A stretch of 56,706 nucleotides of DNA from Batkoa obscura (lineage: Eukaryota; Entomophthoromycota; Entomophthoromycetes; Entomophthorales; Batkoaceae), in the NCBI GenBank assembly GCA_030770535.1, contig JASVEC010000106.1:1-56706 (forward strand). The letters are read 5' to 3'. The notes below the pieces were generated by a model. The model ran no database searches and was not told where the DNA came from. It was given only the letters and a program-made list of their open reading frames with translations. Position numbers and translations under genes: made by a program. This document shows positions 46,780 through 56,706 of this stretch, one piece after another (positions within the stretch are counted from its first letter, which is position 1; each line of letters begins with the position of its first letter).

Positions 46780-47055
46780 AATTAGAATTAAAAGCAATTT
46801 TTGCTCAATCAACTAGTTATAAGTCAAAAAGTCTTGTTTATATAATTGAAACATAACTAAATTATGAAACATAGCATATAATAAGCCATAAACTATATAA
46901 AATAAAAGACACTACTATAAAATTCATACGAAATATTATTAAGAATAGCTTCGTTAAAAATGTAACATCAAAAAATAATCTAATAAAAAAGTTTCAGATT
47001 ATCATAAAGGATTCTTTTAATATTCTAGCTAAGTCGTTATGTATACTAAAAAAAG
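46780..47055 (+). mobile_element. Old LTR fossil fragment
   Basis: Strongly diverged but alignable with the middle of the LTR-like unit at 45270-45540 (for example AAGTCAAAAAGTCTTGTTTA and the stretch around AATTATGAAACATAGC). It appears to be the oldest member of the family here. Confidence 0.4.
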
Positions 47056-47059
47056 ATAT

Positions 47060-47155
47060 GGGGATGTATTTTTTTAAGAATTTTACTAACAATTTTTCCG
47101 CTTTAAGTAGCGCTTAAGAAATGGAAAAAGTGATGAAGCCAAAAAAGGCATCCCC
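47060..47155 (+). mobile_element. MITE-A copy A45
   Basis: Full-length forward copy flanked by ATAT on both sides. Confidence 0.92.
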
Positions 47156-47250
47156 ATATGTTTTTTATAATTAGGTGGTAGAAATTCTTACAGTAAGTCA
47201 AAATAAAAAAATTTGAGTTAACTATACAGCTGGTAATATTTTGCAATATA

Positions 47251-47333
47251 GGAATGTATTTTTTGTTCAAGAATTTTACTAATAATTTTTCTGCTTAAAT
47301 GGCGCTTAAAAGATGGAAAAAGTGAAGTCAAAA
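47251..47333 (+). mobile_element. MITE-A copy A46
   Basis: Forward copy that has lost its right terminus. Confidence 0.78.
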
Positions 47334-48552
47334 ATTATACTTTTTATTTTATTAATTAGTTTTAAAACTTTTTGATTTTTTTATAATTATTAAATCTAAA
47401 TTAATAAAAGTTAATAAAAAAGCTTAGACAACACTTATTAAAAAAACTAATATACAAATTTAATAAAATAGTTTAACATAATAAAAATACTTAAAATTAG
47501 GTCAGTTATTATAATAATTGGTTTTTGAAATTTAAAATAAAAAGTAATATGGTAGCCTAATACCAAAAATTATACCAGTTAAATAAAAGTTATTTTTTGG
47601 TATTAAATTTTAGTTATTTGTTTGATTTATAACAAAATAATACTTGCATTTTGGTTTTTTTACTGACAAAATTTTTCAAAACAATAAACAAGCTTATACT
47701 ATTTGATATAAATTATTCAAAAAGTGAAAATCAATGTAGATAGCTTTGGTTAGGAATTTAATAAACATAAAATAATATCAACGTATGATTTTATTAATTA
47801 AATTCCTTAAAAATCAAACAATGATCACAGCTATAATGAATAATAGCAAAACACCTAGTCAAGTTTTTATAGTTTCTTTGATTCCCAGGTCCGTTCTTAT
47901 TTTTACCACTTTTACTTACTCCATCTTTAATTTTGAATATAAATTATGCTTATTCTGGAGTCCAAGCTTCTTGAAAGTCCTCAATTTGTATAAAACTACC
48001 CAAAAAATTATACCTGCTATCTTTTGGGTGGTTCTTTATATCATGTAGTATAATCATTATTAAGGACTGGCTCAATATGTAAATACTTATTCTCCATAAA
48101 CATATAATTTAATTTAGAACAACAGCTAATAGTTTTATTAATTAATGTTTTGGGCTCCTAATGGATAATCTATACAATTTAAATAGTCATATGGAGAGCC
48201 TAAATTTTTGCAAGTGTAGCTATTATAGACCATTTTTTTCTATATAAAGGAAAATTAAGATGAAAAATGAGTGGTATTATTTTGATCGGTTTCTCTAGTG
48301 ATTTTTAATAAGTATTCTTTTATTGTTTCTCCAAGAGTAAAAATCATGTTTACCAAAAATAAGCTGATATTTTTAATTTTCTATACCTATGAGAAATAAA
48401 ATATTTACCATTAAACTAATAGTTTTCTCTTATTTTCATATCTTTGAATATCATTGGCCTTTTAAATTGTTTAATTTGATATCTTTTGCTTAAATTTATT
48501 TTGGTTGATTAAATAAAAAATAAAGAGTTTAAAATTTAGCAGTCACTTTATC

Positions 48553-50074
48553 ATGGAATGTGAAAACTGTAATACAATCAAAAATAAAATGATATGCAAG
48601 AGTTGTATCAAAATAGAGTAAATCAATAATACTAATATAAAACCAACATAATAACACTTCTATTAGAATTAGAAATTTTCGAAAAGATCAATCATTAGGT
48701 GAACATGAAAGAAAGATTATTATTAAAAGGTTAGCTTCTCAATGGCCAACCCAATTAAATATACTACAAGCTCAAAGAGCTAAATTAAAACAATCAATAG
48801 ACTATAATTCTGAACTAAAGTCTCAAATTAGTGAAGCAGTTGCCCAAGGTAAGTGATCTTCACTCAATCGTTTTTAATGATTAACTTTTTATCTAGCTAA
48901 TAATAGGATAAAATACCTTCAAGAAGAAAATATGGTTAGAAAAGAAAGGTTAGATATTGTCAGGAAAAACTACCAAACTTATACTGCATTGGTCAATAAT
49001 CAGCAGAATACCAGAGAGACTAAACTTAAAGAAGGAGATAAAGTTGCTCAACAGAGATTACATCAGACAAGAAGAGCGCTTATATCTTCCCTCGGAGAAT
49101 TAGGAATCCATACAATAATCTTACCCACTATTTCATCAAGTAAAAAAACAACTTTAAATAAAGAAACAAGAACAGAGGATACCGCAAGATCAAGTAATTT
49201 AAATACAAATATTGATTACTTAAAAGCTACTAGTAATGAAATCCAAACAGTAGCTAGAAGAAGTTCACGCAATGATAGAGGACTACAGTTAAGGAATAAT
49301 AGTGAGCCTTTGGGCGGTGTGTTTTTTTCATTACATATTACAGTCCTAGTTGCAAGGTATTTAGGGGTTTCAATACCCTTTGATACAAAAGTAATTGGGC
49401 CATTTTCAACTATTTATTTAAAACATGATTACCCAGATTACCAGGAGTTTAAGTAAGGAATATAATAATACAGCTTTATATAATAAGTAAATTAACAAAC
49501 ACAATATTTTAGTTCAATTCCATTGTATGAAATAGAGTCAAAAAGGGAATATAAAGAGTTACTAAAAATCATGGTTAGTTATAATCAAATTTATCTCCAT
49601 TATTTACAGCTTTTGTCCCACGGAGTCAACCCTAAATTAAATAATTTAACCGAATATAGCTTGGAGGGCATAGGGACAGAAGGATTGATCATGTTTTTAG
49701 AGTCTTGTAAAAGAGGATGGGGAAATAAAACATTAAATAGCAATGCTTTATTAGGATCAGGTATTGATCCCACTTTTCGACCAGATTTTCATCAGTTTTT
49801 ATGGAAAATGAAAGGTGCAGCAAATGCAGTTGGGAAAAAAGGGGTTTATACGGTTCATGAAAACCATTTCTCATCAGAGATCCCTAACTCATTATTAGAT
49901 GAAGATTATGATACTGACTTTTCACATTCCCAGTTGCCTCCTGCTCATAAACTAACGAGTTCAAATGATGGTAAAGCTGGGGTTGAAAAACCAGATTTAG
50001 AAGATGAGGCCTGGGAAAGCGTTGACGTTGTTTTACCTCCCACACCAGCAGAACTAGAAGCGTTCGGTATTTAA
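48553..50074 (+). CDS. ATG14: Autophagy protein Atg14-like (PI3-kinase complex I subunit)
   Basis: Exons 48553-48617, 48667-48848, 48897-49452 and 49513-50074, with GT-AG introns of 48-60 bases, join in phase to 454 aa. The N-terminus MECENCNTIKNKMICKSC carries the paired CxxC of Atg14, which helps target the complex to the ER or phagophore assembly site. Residues about 25-130 are a coiled coil (for example LNILQAQRAKLKQSIDYN and NNRIKYLQEEN), used for pairing with Beclin/Atg6. The later part has GGVFFSLHITVLVARYLGVS and IPFDTKV, as in the Atg14/UVRAG (Vps38) family, and the end DEAWESVDVVLPPTPAELEA is acidic with the Trp typical of fungal Atg14. It would direct Vps34 to make PI3P for autophagosomes. 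Vps38/UVRAG is the main alternative, but the Cys motif favours Atg14. Confidence 0.75.
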
Positions 50075-50119
50075 TAAGAATTAATAATTTTATGGAATAT
50101 GTGTATTAATAAACTATTT

Positions 50120-50217
50120 GGAGATGTGTTTTTGTGTTTAAGAATTTTACTAACAATTTTCCCGCTTAAATAGTGCTTAAAAGATGGAAAAATAATGAAG
50201 TTGAAAAAAACACTCCC
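50120..50217 (+). mobile_element. MITE-A copy A47 between convergent genes
   Basis: Full-length forward copy flanked by ATTT on both sides (50116-50119 and 50218-50221). It begins 45 bases after the ATG14 stop and ends 49 bases before the LOA1 stop, so it probably lies in both 3' untranslated regions. Confidence 0.92.
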
Positions 50218-50266
50218 ATTTATTAATAAAATGTCATGGAATTTAATAAATGATAAAAGTAATGTT

Positions 50267-51579
50267 TTATTCGACTTTTATTTGGGAATTTGCTTTTATA
50301 TTATTGTTCTTGTTATAATATTCTATAAATTCTTTTTTATCATCGATATTTAGAGTAAGCTTTCGGAGCTTTGAAACGTTACTCAATAATGAAGCAATTA
50401 ATTGAGTTCTATCCCCTTCATTTTCTTTTTCTTTAATATAACTATTAGCTTCTTCATTATTTAATATTTGAATTATAATATTGTTCTTAAATTGACTAAT
50501 TAGCTTAATAAAGTGAAAGCCCAAGTTACCAATAGGAAAAGTAGGAGAAAAATTATTGAACGGGTATCTAATAAGGGAGAATGAGGTTAATATAAATAGA
50601 ATTAATAAATATTAATAAATATTACTTTATATAAACAACGCGCATATTCAAATTGTCTTCATTTAAATCATTAAACAAATCTGTAATAGGCTTTAATACA
50701 CCTCTACCATTTGTTGAAGTACCCTTATAAGAAATAAGTAAATCAAAATGAAACTTCATAATAAATAATCTTACTTCCAAAAAAACAACAATAGGACCTA
50801 AACCTTCATTTTTAACACATTGTATGAATTCATTTAATTCATGACTATCATTGTCTTTTAGAATTGTTAATTTTCCGAAATTTATTACACTATTCCATAA
50901 TGTATCTTTTGAAAGTCTTCCAGTTTTTGAACAAATTTTTGTAAACACTGGGTTATACCTAAAATAATAAATAACTAAACATCATAACTAAACATGAAAA
51001 ATAAGCTTACTTCATTTGCAAATAAAGTAAGTCTAAATAAGATGAAGAATTAACAATAATTAATTCCCCAACTTTAGGTTGATTAACTTTAATTTTAGTT
51101 TTATTATTAATACCACGTTTTAAAGAAATTGAATTAGTTTTGATATTAAAAAAACCAAACAATAATAATAATAGTCTTATTGCTATACTTAGTATTATCC
51201 CTCGAAATAAAGGGTTAAGTAATTTCTATTAAATTATTAATTAATATTAACTTAAATATAACTTCACTTACGACACTCCCAATTTGATAACTAATAAAAC
51301 TAATGAGTGATAATAGTAATATAATGGGTAATTTAATAATAACTAATATTGTTCCAAATAAATAGTTTTTAACTACGTTGAAAATCACATTTAGTGTAGT
51401 TTCATTCTTTCTTTGAGGCTAGATTCAAGATTAATTAATGCATTTTTTCAATATTATTTGATTACAATTATTGGAAGGAAAGGTTGAATCCCGGTTCCTG
51501 GATCCTAATAATTTGTGTTAGTATTGTACCTTTAATAGTATATTGTATATATTACTCTCCATTTAGAATATTTTTCCAT
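50267..51579 (-). CDS. LOA1: Lysophosphatidic acid acyltransferase, LOA1/Vps66 type
   Basis: Seven exons read downward: 51556-51579, 51466-51504, 51272-51418, 51011-51225, 50775-50958, 50626-50723, 50267-50567. The introns (46-58 bases) are GT-AG and phases fit, giving 335 aa. The N-terminus MEKYSKWRDPGTGIQPFLP is the hallmark opening of this fungal family and is built from exons of only 24 and 39 bases. Two hydrophobic segments follow (VIIKLPIILLLSLISFI; IILSIAIRLLLLLFGFF). The acyltransferase region has GELIIVNSSSYLDLLYLQ and GPIVVFLEGTSTNGRGVL, the latter being the substrate-binding EGT motif. The classical NHxxxxD reads NSSSYLD here, so the His is replaced by Ser. It should acylate lyso-phosphatidic acid at the ER or lipid droplets. 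Confidence 0.85.
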
Positions 51580-51776
51580 CTTAATTTAAAATTTGTAAAA
51601 AAGCAATGTATGAGAGTAATTTGAAATAAATAAAACTCAGAACAAATCAAAAATTAGAAAATGTATTGATAAATTAACATTTTATTGTAATAAAAATAAG
51701 TTACATGCATAAAATTTTCTATAATTAAATATGCCTGCTGATAGTTAAATTTTTGTCTTCAAAATAAAATAGATAT

Positions 51777-52912
51777 TTACTCAAGGTATTCACTTAATAA
51801 AGCATCATAGTCATCATAAGATACTACGCTTCTTCTGTTTGTACTGTTCTCAGTCCCATTTACATTTTCATCTCTGTTTTCGATCTTAATCTTTTTTTTA
51901 CTCTTTACTATTTTTCCTTTACTGTTGCCATCAGTATTGTCTATATCTTTATACGAAGGCCCTTTTGCCCCATTTCCTGCTTTATACATTGCTTCTTTTT
52001 CATCATCAGAGAAATCTTCGATTGCACTTACTTCTTCATCATAAAAATTTGACGCATCTATACCTTTTTGTTTTAATAACTCAGGCACATTAACATATTT
52101 AATGTCTTTCTCAGTATAATATACTTTACTCCCAATTTGATGTTGTAGTTTAATAGGCTCTGAGCTATTATCTATCTCTTTATTATCTATATCTTCTATT
52201 TTGATATCAGTAGCTACTACTTTATCATCCATATTTCCTACTTTACTATCACTATCTTCTTGATTTACATTACTATCGTTTTTATCTTTTGATTCATTTT
52301 CTTTAAATTTGACTAAATAAAATGGTCTTTCAACAGGGCCAAATGTTTCGTGGATTCTACCAAGAACTTTTCGATTTTCCGATACAACTATAGTTTCAGA
52401 ATCCAAAGCTACTTCTGCGTCATCAATTTTGATCTTTTTATATGCTTGAACAATAAATGTGTTATGATTAATAATATTACTAATCTCTCCTAGATATTCA
52501 ATAGGAATTGTCATATCTAGCTCCTTGGGTAAGGGGAGATCAAAGATAAGTTGGTCTGCAACAATGGTATCTACTTCATGTACTGATTTTATCGGATTTA
52601 AAAAGGGTGGTGTTTCATACAAATCTACTGCTTTTAAACCATCTGAATCGTTATCGCTATTATTGGAGTCAATCGAAGAATCTTCATCGGAACCAAATTT
52701 CATGAAATCTATAATAGGTTAAGTAAATTAAAAAATTAAACATGATCTAAACTTAAGTTACCTTTTTCTTTTTCGGCATATTTTTGTTTATTTAGAATCC
52801 TCCAACTTTTATTTTCACTAACATATTCATTTGGTTTTTTAACTTCTGATTTATCACTTTCGTTTTCAGAATCCGTCAGCTCAATTATCCTATCACTATC
52901 ACTATTACTCAT
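51777..52912 (-). CDS. NAF1: H/ACA snoRNP assembly factor Naf1
   Basis: Exons 52762-52912 and 51777-52708 join across a 53-base GT-AG intron to 360 aa. Residues 1-90 are acidic and Ser/Asp-rich (MSNSDSDRIIELTDSENESD; DEDSSIDSNNSDNDSDG). The Gar1/Naf1 core lies at about 110-185: PIEYLGEISNIINHNTFIVQ, then EVALDSETIVVSENRKVLGR and IHETFGPVERPFYLVKF. The C-terminal half is charged and low-complexity with a Lys-rich KSKKKIKIE patch. Naf1 holds the place of Gar1 during nuclear assembly of H/ACA particles with Cbf5, Nop10 and Nhp2, which guide pseudouridylation. The family match is clear from the core; Gar1 is excluded by length, by the acidic arms and by the lack of RGG repeats. Its stop is 197 bases upstream of the LOA1 start. 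Confidence 0.88.
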
Positions 52913-53353
52913 TGTATATACTGTCTTTATTAAAAAGAATTAGTATTATCAAGTTTGCTTTTTGGGAAGTATTTTTTAAAAAGCTGTAATTTGCTATTTA
53001 GAATACTTCCTTCTTCCAATCAATAGACTTTGGGGGCAAAGTTAATCCAATCAAAGCCTTCAAAAAACTTAGGGTAGAATTCTCAAAGCTAAGCCTTAAG
53101 CTATTTCCGTGGACTATAACTTTCATTGGTTAAACAAATGCAGAAGTTGGAGACAATTGACCTAAAATTAGTTTTTAGTAAAATTTTGCAAGTTAAATAA
53201 TAAATGAGTAGAGATGTTTAAAAGTTATTAAAAAAGTTTAAATTTTATGTTATAGAAAATGGACAAAATAAAAAAACATTTATTGTTATTTATTATATGA
53301 AATCAAGTTGGTATCTTAATTTAAAATGTTTACATTCATAAAAAATTATTTAA

Positions 53354-53442
53354 TATATTTTTTTGTCCAAGAGCCCTACTAATAATTTTTCTACTCAAAT
53401 AGCTCTTAAAATGGAAAAAGTGATAAAATCAAAAAACACCCC
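53354..53442 (+). mobile_element. MITE-A copy A48
   Basis: Forward copy with a poor left terminus but a clear centre and right end (AAAAACACCCC). Confidence 0.72.
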
Positions 53443-54162
53443 AATTTAATAAAGTTAAACTTTAAGAATTCTTACAGATATTTATTAAAATATGGATATG
53501 TGTGGTGGTAATAAGATAAAGAATTGTCTTAATCTATTTAATTAAATTTTCACATCAAAACTACCTTTCTAGAAACAATAATTTCTATCCATTTTTATTG
53601 TTCAATAACTGAAAGCTATTAAAGCAACACAGGCGGCTTTTCTGTAAATAATATTTAATCACATCTTTTTGAAAAATGTAAAACTCCAACGGTTTAGCAA
53701 TTGACAGCAAAAAATTAACAAAAATTAATCAAAATCATACAATTTATAGTTTTTTGTTTAGTTTTTCTGCTTGCAGTTGTTAAACATCAGAATTTTGTAT
53801 ATTTTTCAAAAAGGTGTATTTCGAATTAGTAAAATTAATAAATAGATAAACAAAAGCAGTTAATGATTGAGTTGATCTTAAATTAAGAAAGTTAATATAT
53901 TGCTAATTATAACATAAATTGTAAAGATTACTGAATTATTACTAAAATCATTGCCAAGACAAAACATTTACGTTACCAATAAAGTCAATTCTAGATTTCT
54001 TAAAACAGTTAAATGATGATTCAAGTTATAGTATAAACACAAGACAGTTAGCAAGATAAAAATTAATTCCAGTTAAAGTTAACTATAACATTAAATATGT
54101 TAGAACAATCAAAATATTAGTAACGATAGTTAAAAACCGAAATTATCTACAGAACTAAATAC

Positions 54163-54170
54163 TATATAAA
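54163..54170 (+). promoter_or_regulatory. TATA box of the secreted Ala/Ser-rich protein
   Basis: TATATAAA lies 91-98 bases upstream of the ATG at 54261, a normal fungal distance. Confidence 0.45.
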
Positions 54171-54260
54171 CCATTGAATTTACTCTCTTTAAAATTATCA
54201 ACTTAAACATTTAATTTTTTAATACCCATACATTTAAACTAATACTAAATAATAATCAAT

Positions 54261-54656
54261 ATGAAATTTGCTGCTACCTTTGTTACCATCCTTTTAGCTT
54301 CCGTTGCTGCTCAAGATTCTCAAGATAGTGCTAGTGATGTTGTTGCCTCTGGTAAAAGTGCTGCCTCTAGTGTATCTGCATCTGCTGCTACTGTAATCTC
54401 TGCTGCTAGTGATGCTGCCTCTAAAGCCGTTTCTGGCACTGACTCAGCCACTGGCTCTGATGTCAAGCCAACTGCAAGTGGCTCTGCTGCTGCTAAAGCT
54501 TCTGGTTCTGCTTCAGGCAGTGCAGGTGCTAAAAGCGCTTCAGCTAAGGCAGGTGCTAAGAGTGGAAGTGCTATGAATGCTAATTCAAATGCCTCTCTCT
54601 TAACTTACTCTCCATTATTGGCTTTCGCTTTAATCCCTGCCTCCATGAACTTTTAG
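54261..54656 (+). CDS. Secreted Ala/Ser-rich protein, probably GPI-anchored
   Basis: A 131-aa single-exon frame. Residues 1-17 (MKFAATFVTILLASVAA) are a signal peptide, followed by QDSQDSASD. Residues about 25-110 are mostly Ala, Ser, Gly and Lys with repeated short units such as ASGSAAAKASGSASGSAGAK, a likely O-glycosylated stalk. The C-terminus SLLTYSPLLAFALIPASMNF is hydrophobic and preceded by small residues (NANSNAS), which fits a GPI attachment signal. The codons are richer in G and C than flanking DNA, so the gene is under selection or highly expressed. It is probably a cell-wall or plasma-membrane surface protein; no enzyme domain is seen. Confidence 0.75.
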   Translation: MKFAATFVTILLASVAAQDSQDSASDVVASGKSAASSVSASAATVISAASDAASKAVSGTDSATGSDVKPTASGSAAAKASGSASGSAGAKSASAKAGAKSGSAMNANSNASLLTYSPLLAFALIPASMNF

Positions 54657-55074
54657 AATAACTGCATTTTATTAATAAATATTATAAATTGAATCACGTT
54701 TTTTTTACAAGTTTACTTTATAAGCGTAAAAATTGTTAAAATTTATGATAGTTATAAAATCAATAATTAACTATTTTCAGGTTTTTGAATGACCTGGATT
54801 ACCGAATTTCGTTTATTACAAAAGGTAATATCCATTTTACAAAGCGTTATTTCAAAATCAAAATTTTAATATAAATGTTGTTTTAAAGCCTTATGATTTA
54901 AGTTAAAATTTGCTTTATAAAATAACAGAAAATACTTAGCTGCTATAATTTCTAAAGTAATCTAATAGGATTATTTTAACGGTAATAACTATATAATGTA
55001 CAGCAAATTTGTTTACTAATATAATTCTTTAAATCAAAATTTTAAACTTTATTTGATATTTCGATTTAACATAT

Positions 55075-55169
55075 GGGGTGTTTTTTTAACTTTATTACTT
55101 TTTCCATCTTAAGTATTATTTGAATGAAAAATTTGTTAGTAAAATTCTTAAGTACAAAAATACATCCCC
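55075..55169 (-). mobile_element. MITE-A copy A49
   Basis: Full-length reverse copy flanked by ATAT on both sides. Confidence 0.9.
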
Positions 55170-55344
55170 ATATAGTACTGCTTAAATTCTGCTTATAGCT
55201 CTACCTACAAAAAGACCTATAAGACCCCATTAGTTATACTGTACATTAAGTCCTCCAGTTTCCATAATGTCTATAAATAGAGCAAAAGTTGATATAAAAG
55301 CTAATTTCTTTGAATAAATGAACTAGTTTTATTAACACAACCTT

Positions 55345-55505
55345 AAAGATGCCGAAGACTCCCAAGTGTTTATTTCGGGGGAATAAGATTCTGAACGACT
55401 AACTCGCGAAATGAAGATAGTGTGAAAAGAGATAAAATGACGGGAGAGAAAAGGAGACGGATGAGCTATTTCTTAGAGGCCCAAAACGATAAGGTTGACA
55501 ATTGC
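55345..55505. other. Compositionally atypical patch, unknown
   Basis: Clearly richer in G and C than its surroundings (for example GGGGGAATAAGATTCTG and GACGGGAGAGAAAAGGAGAC), without a long open frame on either strand. It might be a structured RNA, an exon of an unrecognised gene, or a transposon scrap. Confidence 0.3.
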
Positions 55506-56706
55506 TTAAAAAACGCCTTGTATTAAATCATTTACGTTACATTTATGTTAAATACATCTTAAATTTTGATTGTAGTTATCAAAGTATAATCAATACGCAA
55601 TTTTTAAGTCGAATAATATTTGCCCATTTTTAATGGAATATAGTTGAGATTATACATTATAATTTAAATTTACCATAATTTTAGTATAATCAATTGTTTG
55701 ATATTAAAGTTGAATAAATAAAACAATAAGAGCTATTTACAAATAATAATAAAAAGGACTTTAGAATAAATTAAATATTATACAAGTATGGAAAGCTCTT
55801 AAAGTTAATATAAGTTATCTTGAATTATTATTTTTCACAATAGGTTAAATATGGAACAAATCATGTTTCCCTCCTCAAATTGTTTAGTAAATTGGGGTAC
55901 TATTAATTAAATGAGTATAGAAGTTGCATTATACGTGAATATAAAAAGATAATAGGATAATAAACAGGCATTCAATAATAAAAATTCTAAAACACTTTCC
56001 TTCCTTCTGTGGCAAGAAATGTGGAGGCAATTTAAAATAAATAAATTTAAATTGATCCTTTTCTCATTTTGGGAAAATTACTTTATTATTAGCAGAATGC
56101 TTTAAGAATATATTTTTTCCCTGTAATCTAATGATAGTCTCTTCCCCCTTCCCTTTAGATTACCCCTCATAAATCAAAACATTTAGGAGTCTGTACAACT
56201 TTTCAAGGTTATTAAAAAAGAAAAAAGAAGTTTTTGAAATAATTTTATATCATGTTGTTAAAAAGTAATTGGTTTGATAATATAGAGCTCATTACAAAAT
56301 GTTATAAAAAACAACTTATTAGAAACGTAATAGAATAATTACTTGAGATTAGAATGACTTTGACGATGACAAGTTGAAGTAATAATTTATTATTAATTGT
56401 CACAACATTAAAATAAAAATTAGCCGCCAGTTTTTTTATTGAAGTGATTTAAAAAACGAAAGTGCACTAAAGGTCAGCAGTTGAAAGTTAAATAAATAGT
56501 TTGAATTTTTTTTAGAAAAATTCTTTATTTTATATCTAATTTTTATTATATTAAAATAATACAAAATAGACCTAACAAAAATGAGTCGTATCAAAATAAT
56601 TATATAATGCAAAACCATAAGCATTTAGATTTATGCTTTATATTTCAAATAAAAGTTTGATTTTAATTAGGTTTCTGATAGTTCCCAGGCATGGGAAGAG
56701 TAAAGA

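Larger units (their letters stand above)
21825..48100. other. Gene-poor repeat island
   Basis: About 26 kb with only one small coding candidate. It holds Element B copies B1-B5, roughly 31 of the 49 MITE-A copies or fragments, LTR fossils and long AT-rich spacers. The spacers at about 30.6-31.2, 31.3-32.2, 34.6-36.1, 36.6-37.5, 38.9-39.2, 39.3-39.8, 40.3-40.8 and 47.4-48.5 kb show no supportable gene. A weak 59-codon frame at 34672-34851 (+) is the only exception. Such a block could be heterochromatic, but nothing here proves a centromere. Confidence 0.6.
52913..54260. other. Divergent promoter region, NAF1 to secreted protein
   Basis: Contains a decayed MITE-A (A48) and AT-rich unique sequence; no other gene could be supported. 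Confidence 0.5.
54657..56706. other. Gene-free right end
   Basis: Holds one MITE-A copy (A49) and a compositionally distinct patch at about 55345-55505. No spliced gene could be supported; the 62-codon frame at 56436-56624 (-) is Ile/Phe/Lys-rich and looks accidental. Confidence 0.45.

Noticed and set aside
47785-48048. 87-codon plus-strand frame
   Set aside because: No family signal. The opposite strand shows a short coding-like run, so at best this is old decayed sequence.
21825-48100. CRISPR-like array of repeats
   Set aside because: The repeats are in both orientations, irregularly spaced and flanked by target duplications, as for MITEs; the genome is eukaryotic.

Overview
The window looks like nuclear DNA of a fungus with a very AT-rich genome. 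The genes are split by many very short GT-AG introns (about 36-90 bases, mostly near 50). They include ERG7 (lanosterol synthase), a Csx1/Nam8-type three-RRM protein, polyubiquitin, and fungal-type ATG14, LOA1 and NAF1 homologues. The lineage cannot be fixed from the sequence alone; an early-diverging or otherwise TE-rich AT-rich fungus fits. No tRNA, rRNA, CRISPR or bacterial feature was seen.

Left gene block (1-20.7 kb): 3' end of an unknown gene (1-231, +) whose stop lies inside a MITE; a decayed coding relic (~1.56-2.14 kb); a four-exon coiled-coil gene (3238-3968, -); csx1-like RNA-binding protein (6128-7715, +), convergent with a six-unit polyubiquitin gene (8642-10015, -); ERG7 with 14 exons (11430-14306, -); a secreted expansin-like protein (16703-17433, +); a 112-aa protein with an Asn-Asn-Thr tract (20251-20680, -).

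Middle (about 21.8-48 kb): a gene-poor repeat island. It holds five copies (B1-B5) of a ~2.0-2.5 kb DNA transposon (Element B) with an unfamiliar DDE/D-type transposase, about 31 of the window's 49 copies or fragments of a ~98-base MITE (MITE-A), and fossil pieces of one LTR family. One two-exon coding piece of unknown function (36107-36585, -) lies inside it. Element B and MITE-A both begin with GGGG and carry the same kind of 4-base target duplication (ATAT, AAAT, ATTT), which suggests that an Element-B-type transposase mobilises the MITEs.

Right gene block (48.5-54.7 kb): ATG14 (48553-50074, +), convergent with LOA1 (50267-51579, -), then NAF1 (51777-52912, -) and a secreted Ala/Ser-rich protein (54261-54656, +). 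The last 2 kb has no gene I can support.

The host genes serve separate housekeeping roles (sterol and phospholipid synthesis, autophagy, snoRNP assembly, mRNA regulation, ubiquitin supply) and form no pathway cluster. The most unusual content is the mobile-element community: nested insertions, tail-to-tail MITE pairs, half-MITE composites, a MITE-bounded inversion, and a transposase core that is nearly identical in all copies although every copy carries the same in-frame TGA.
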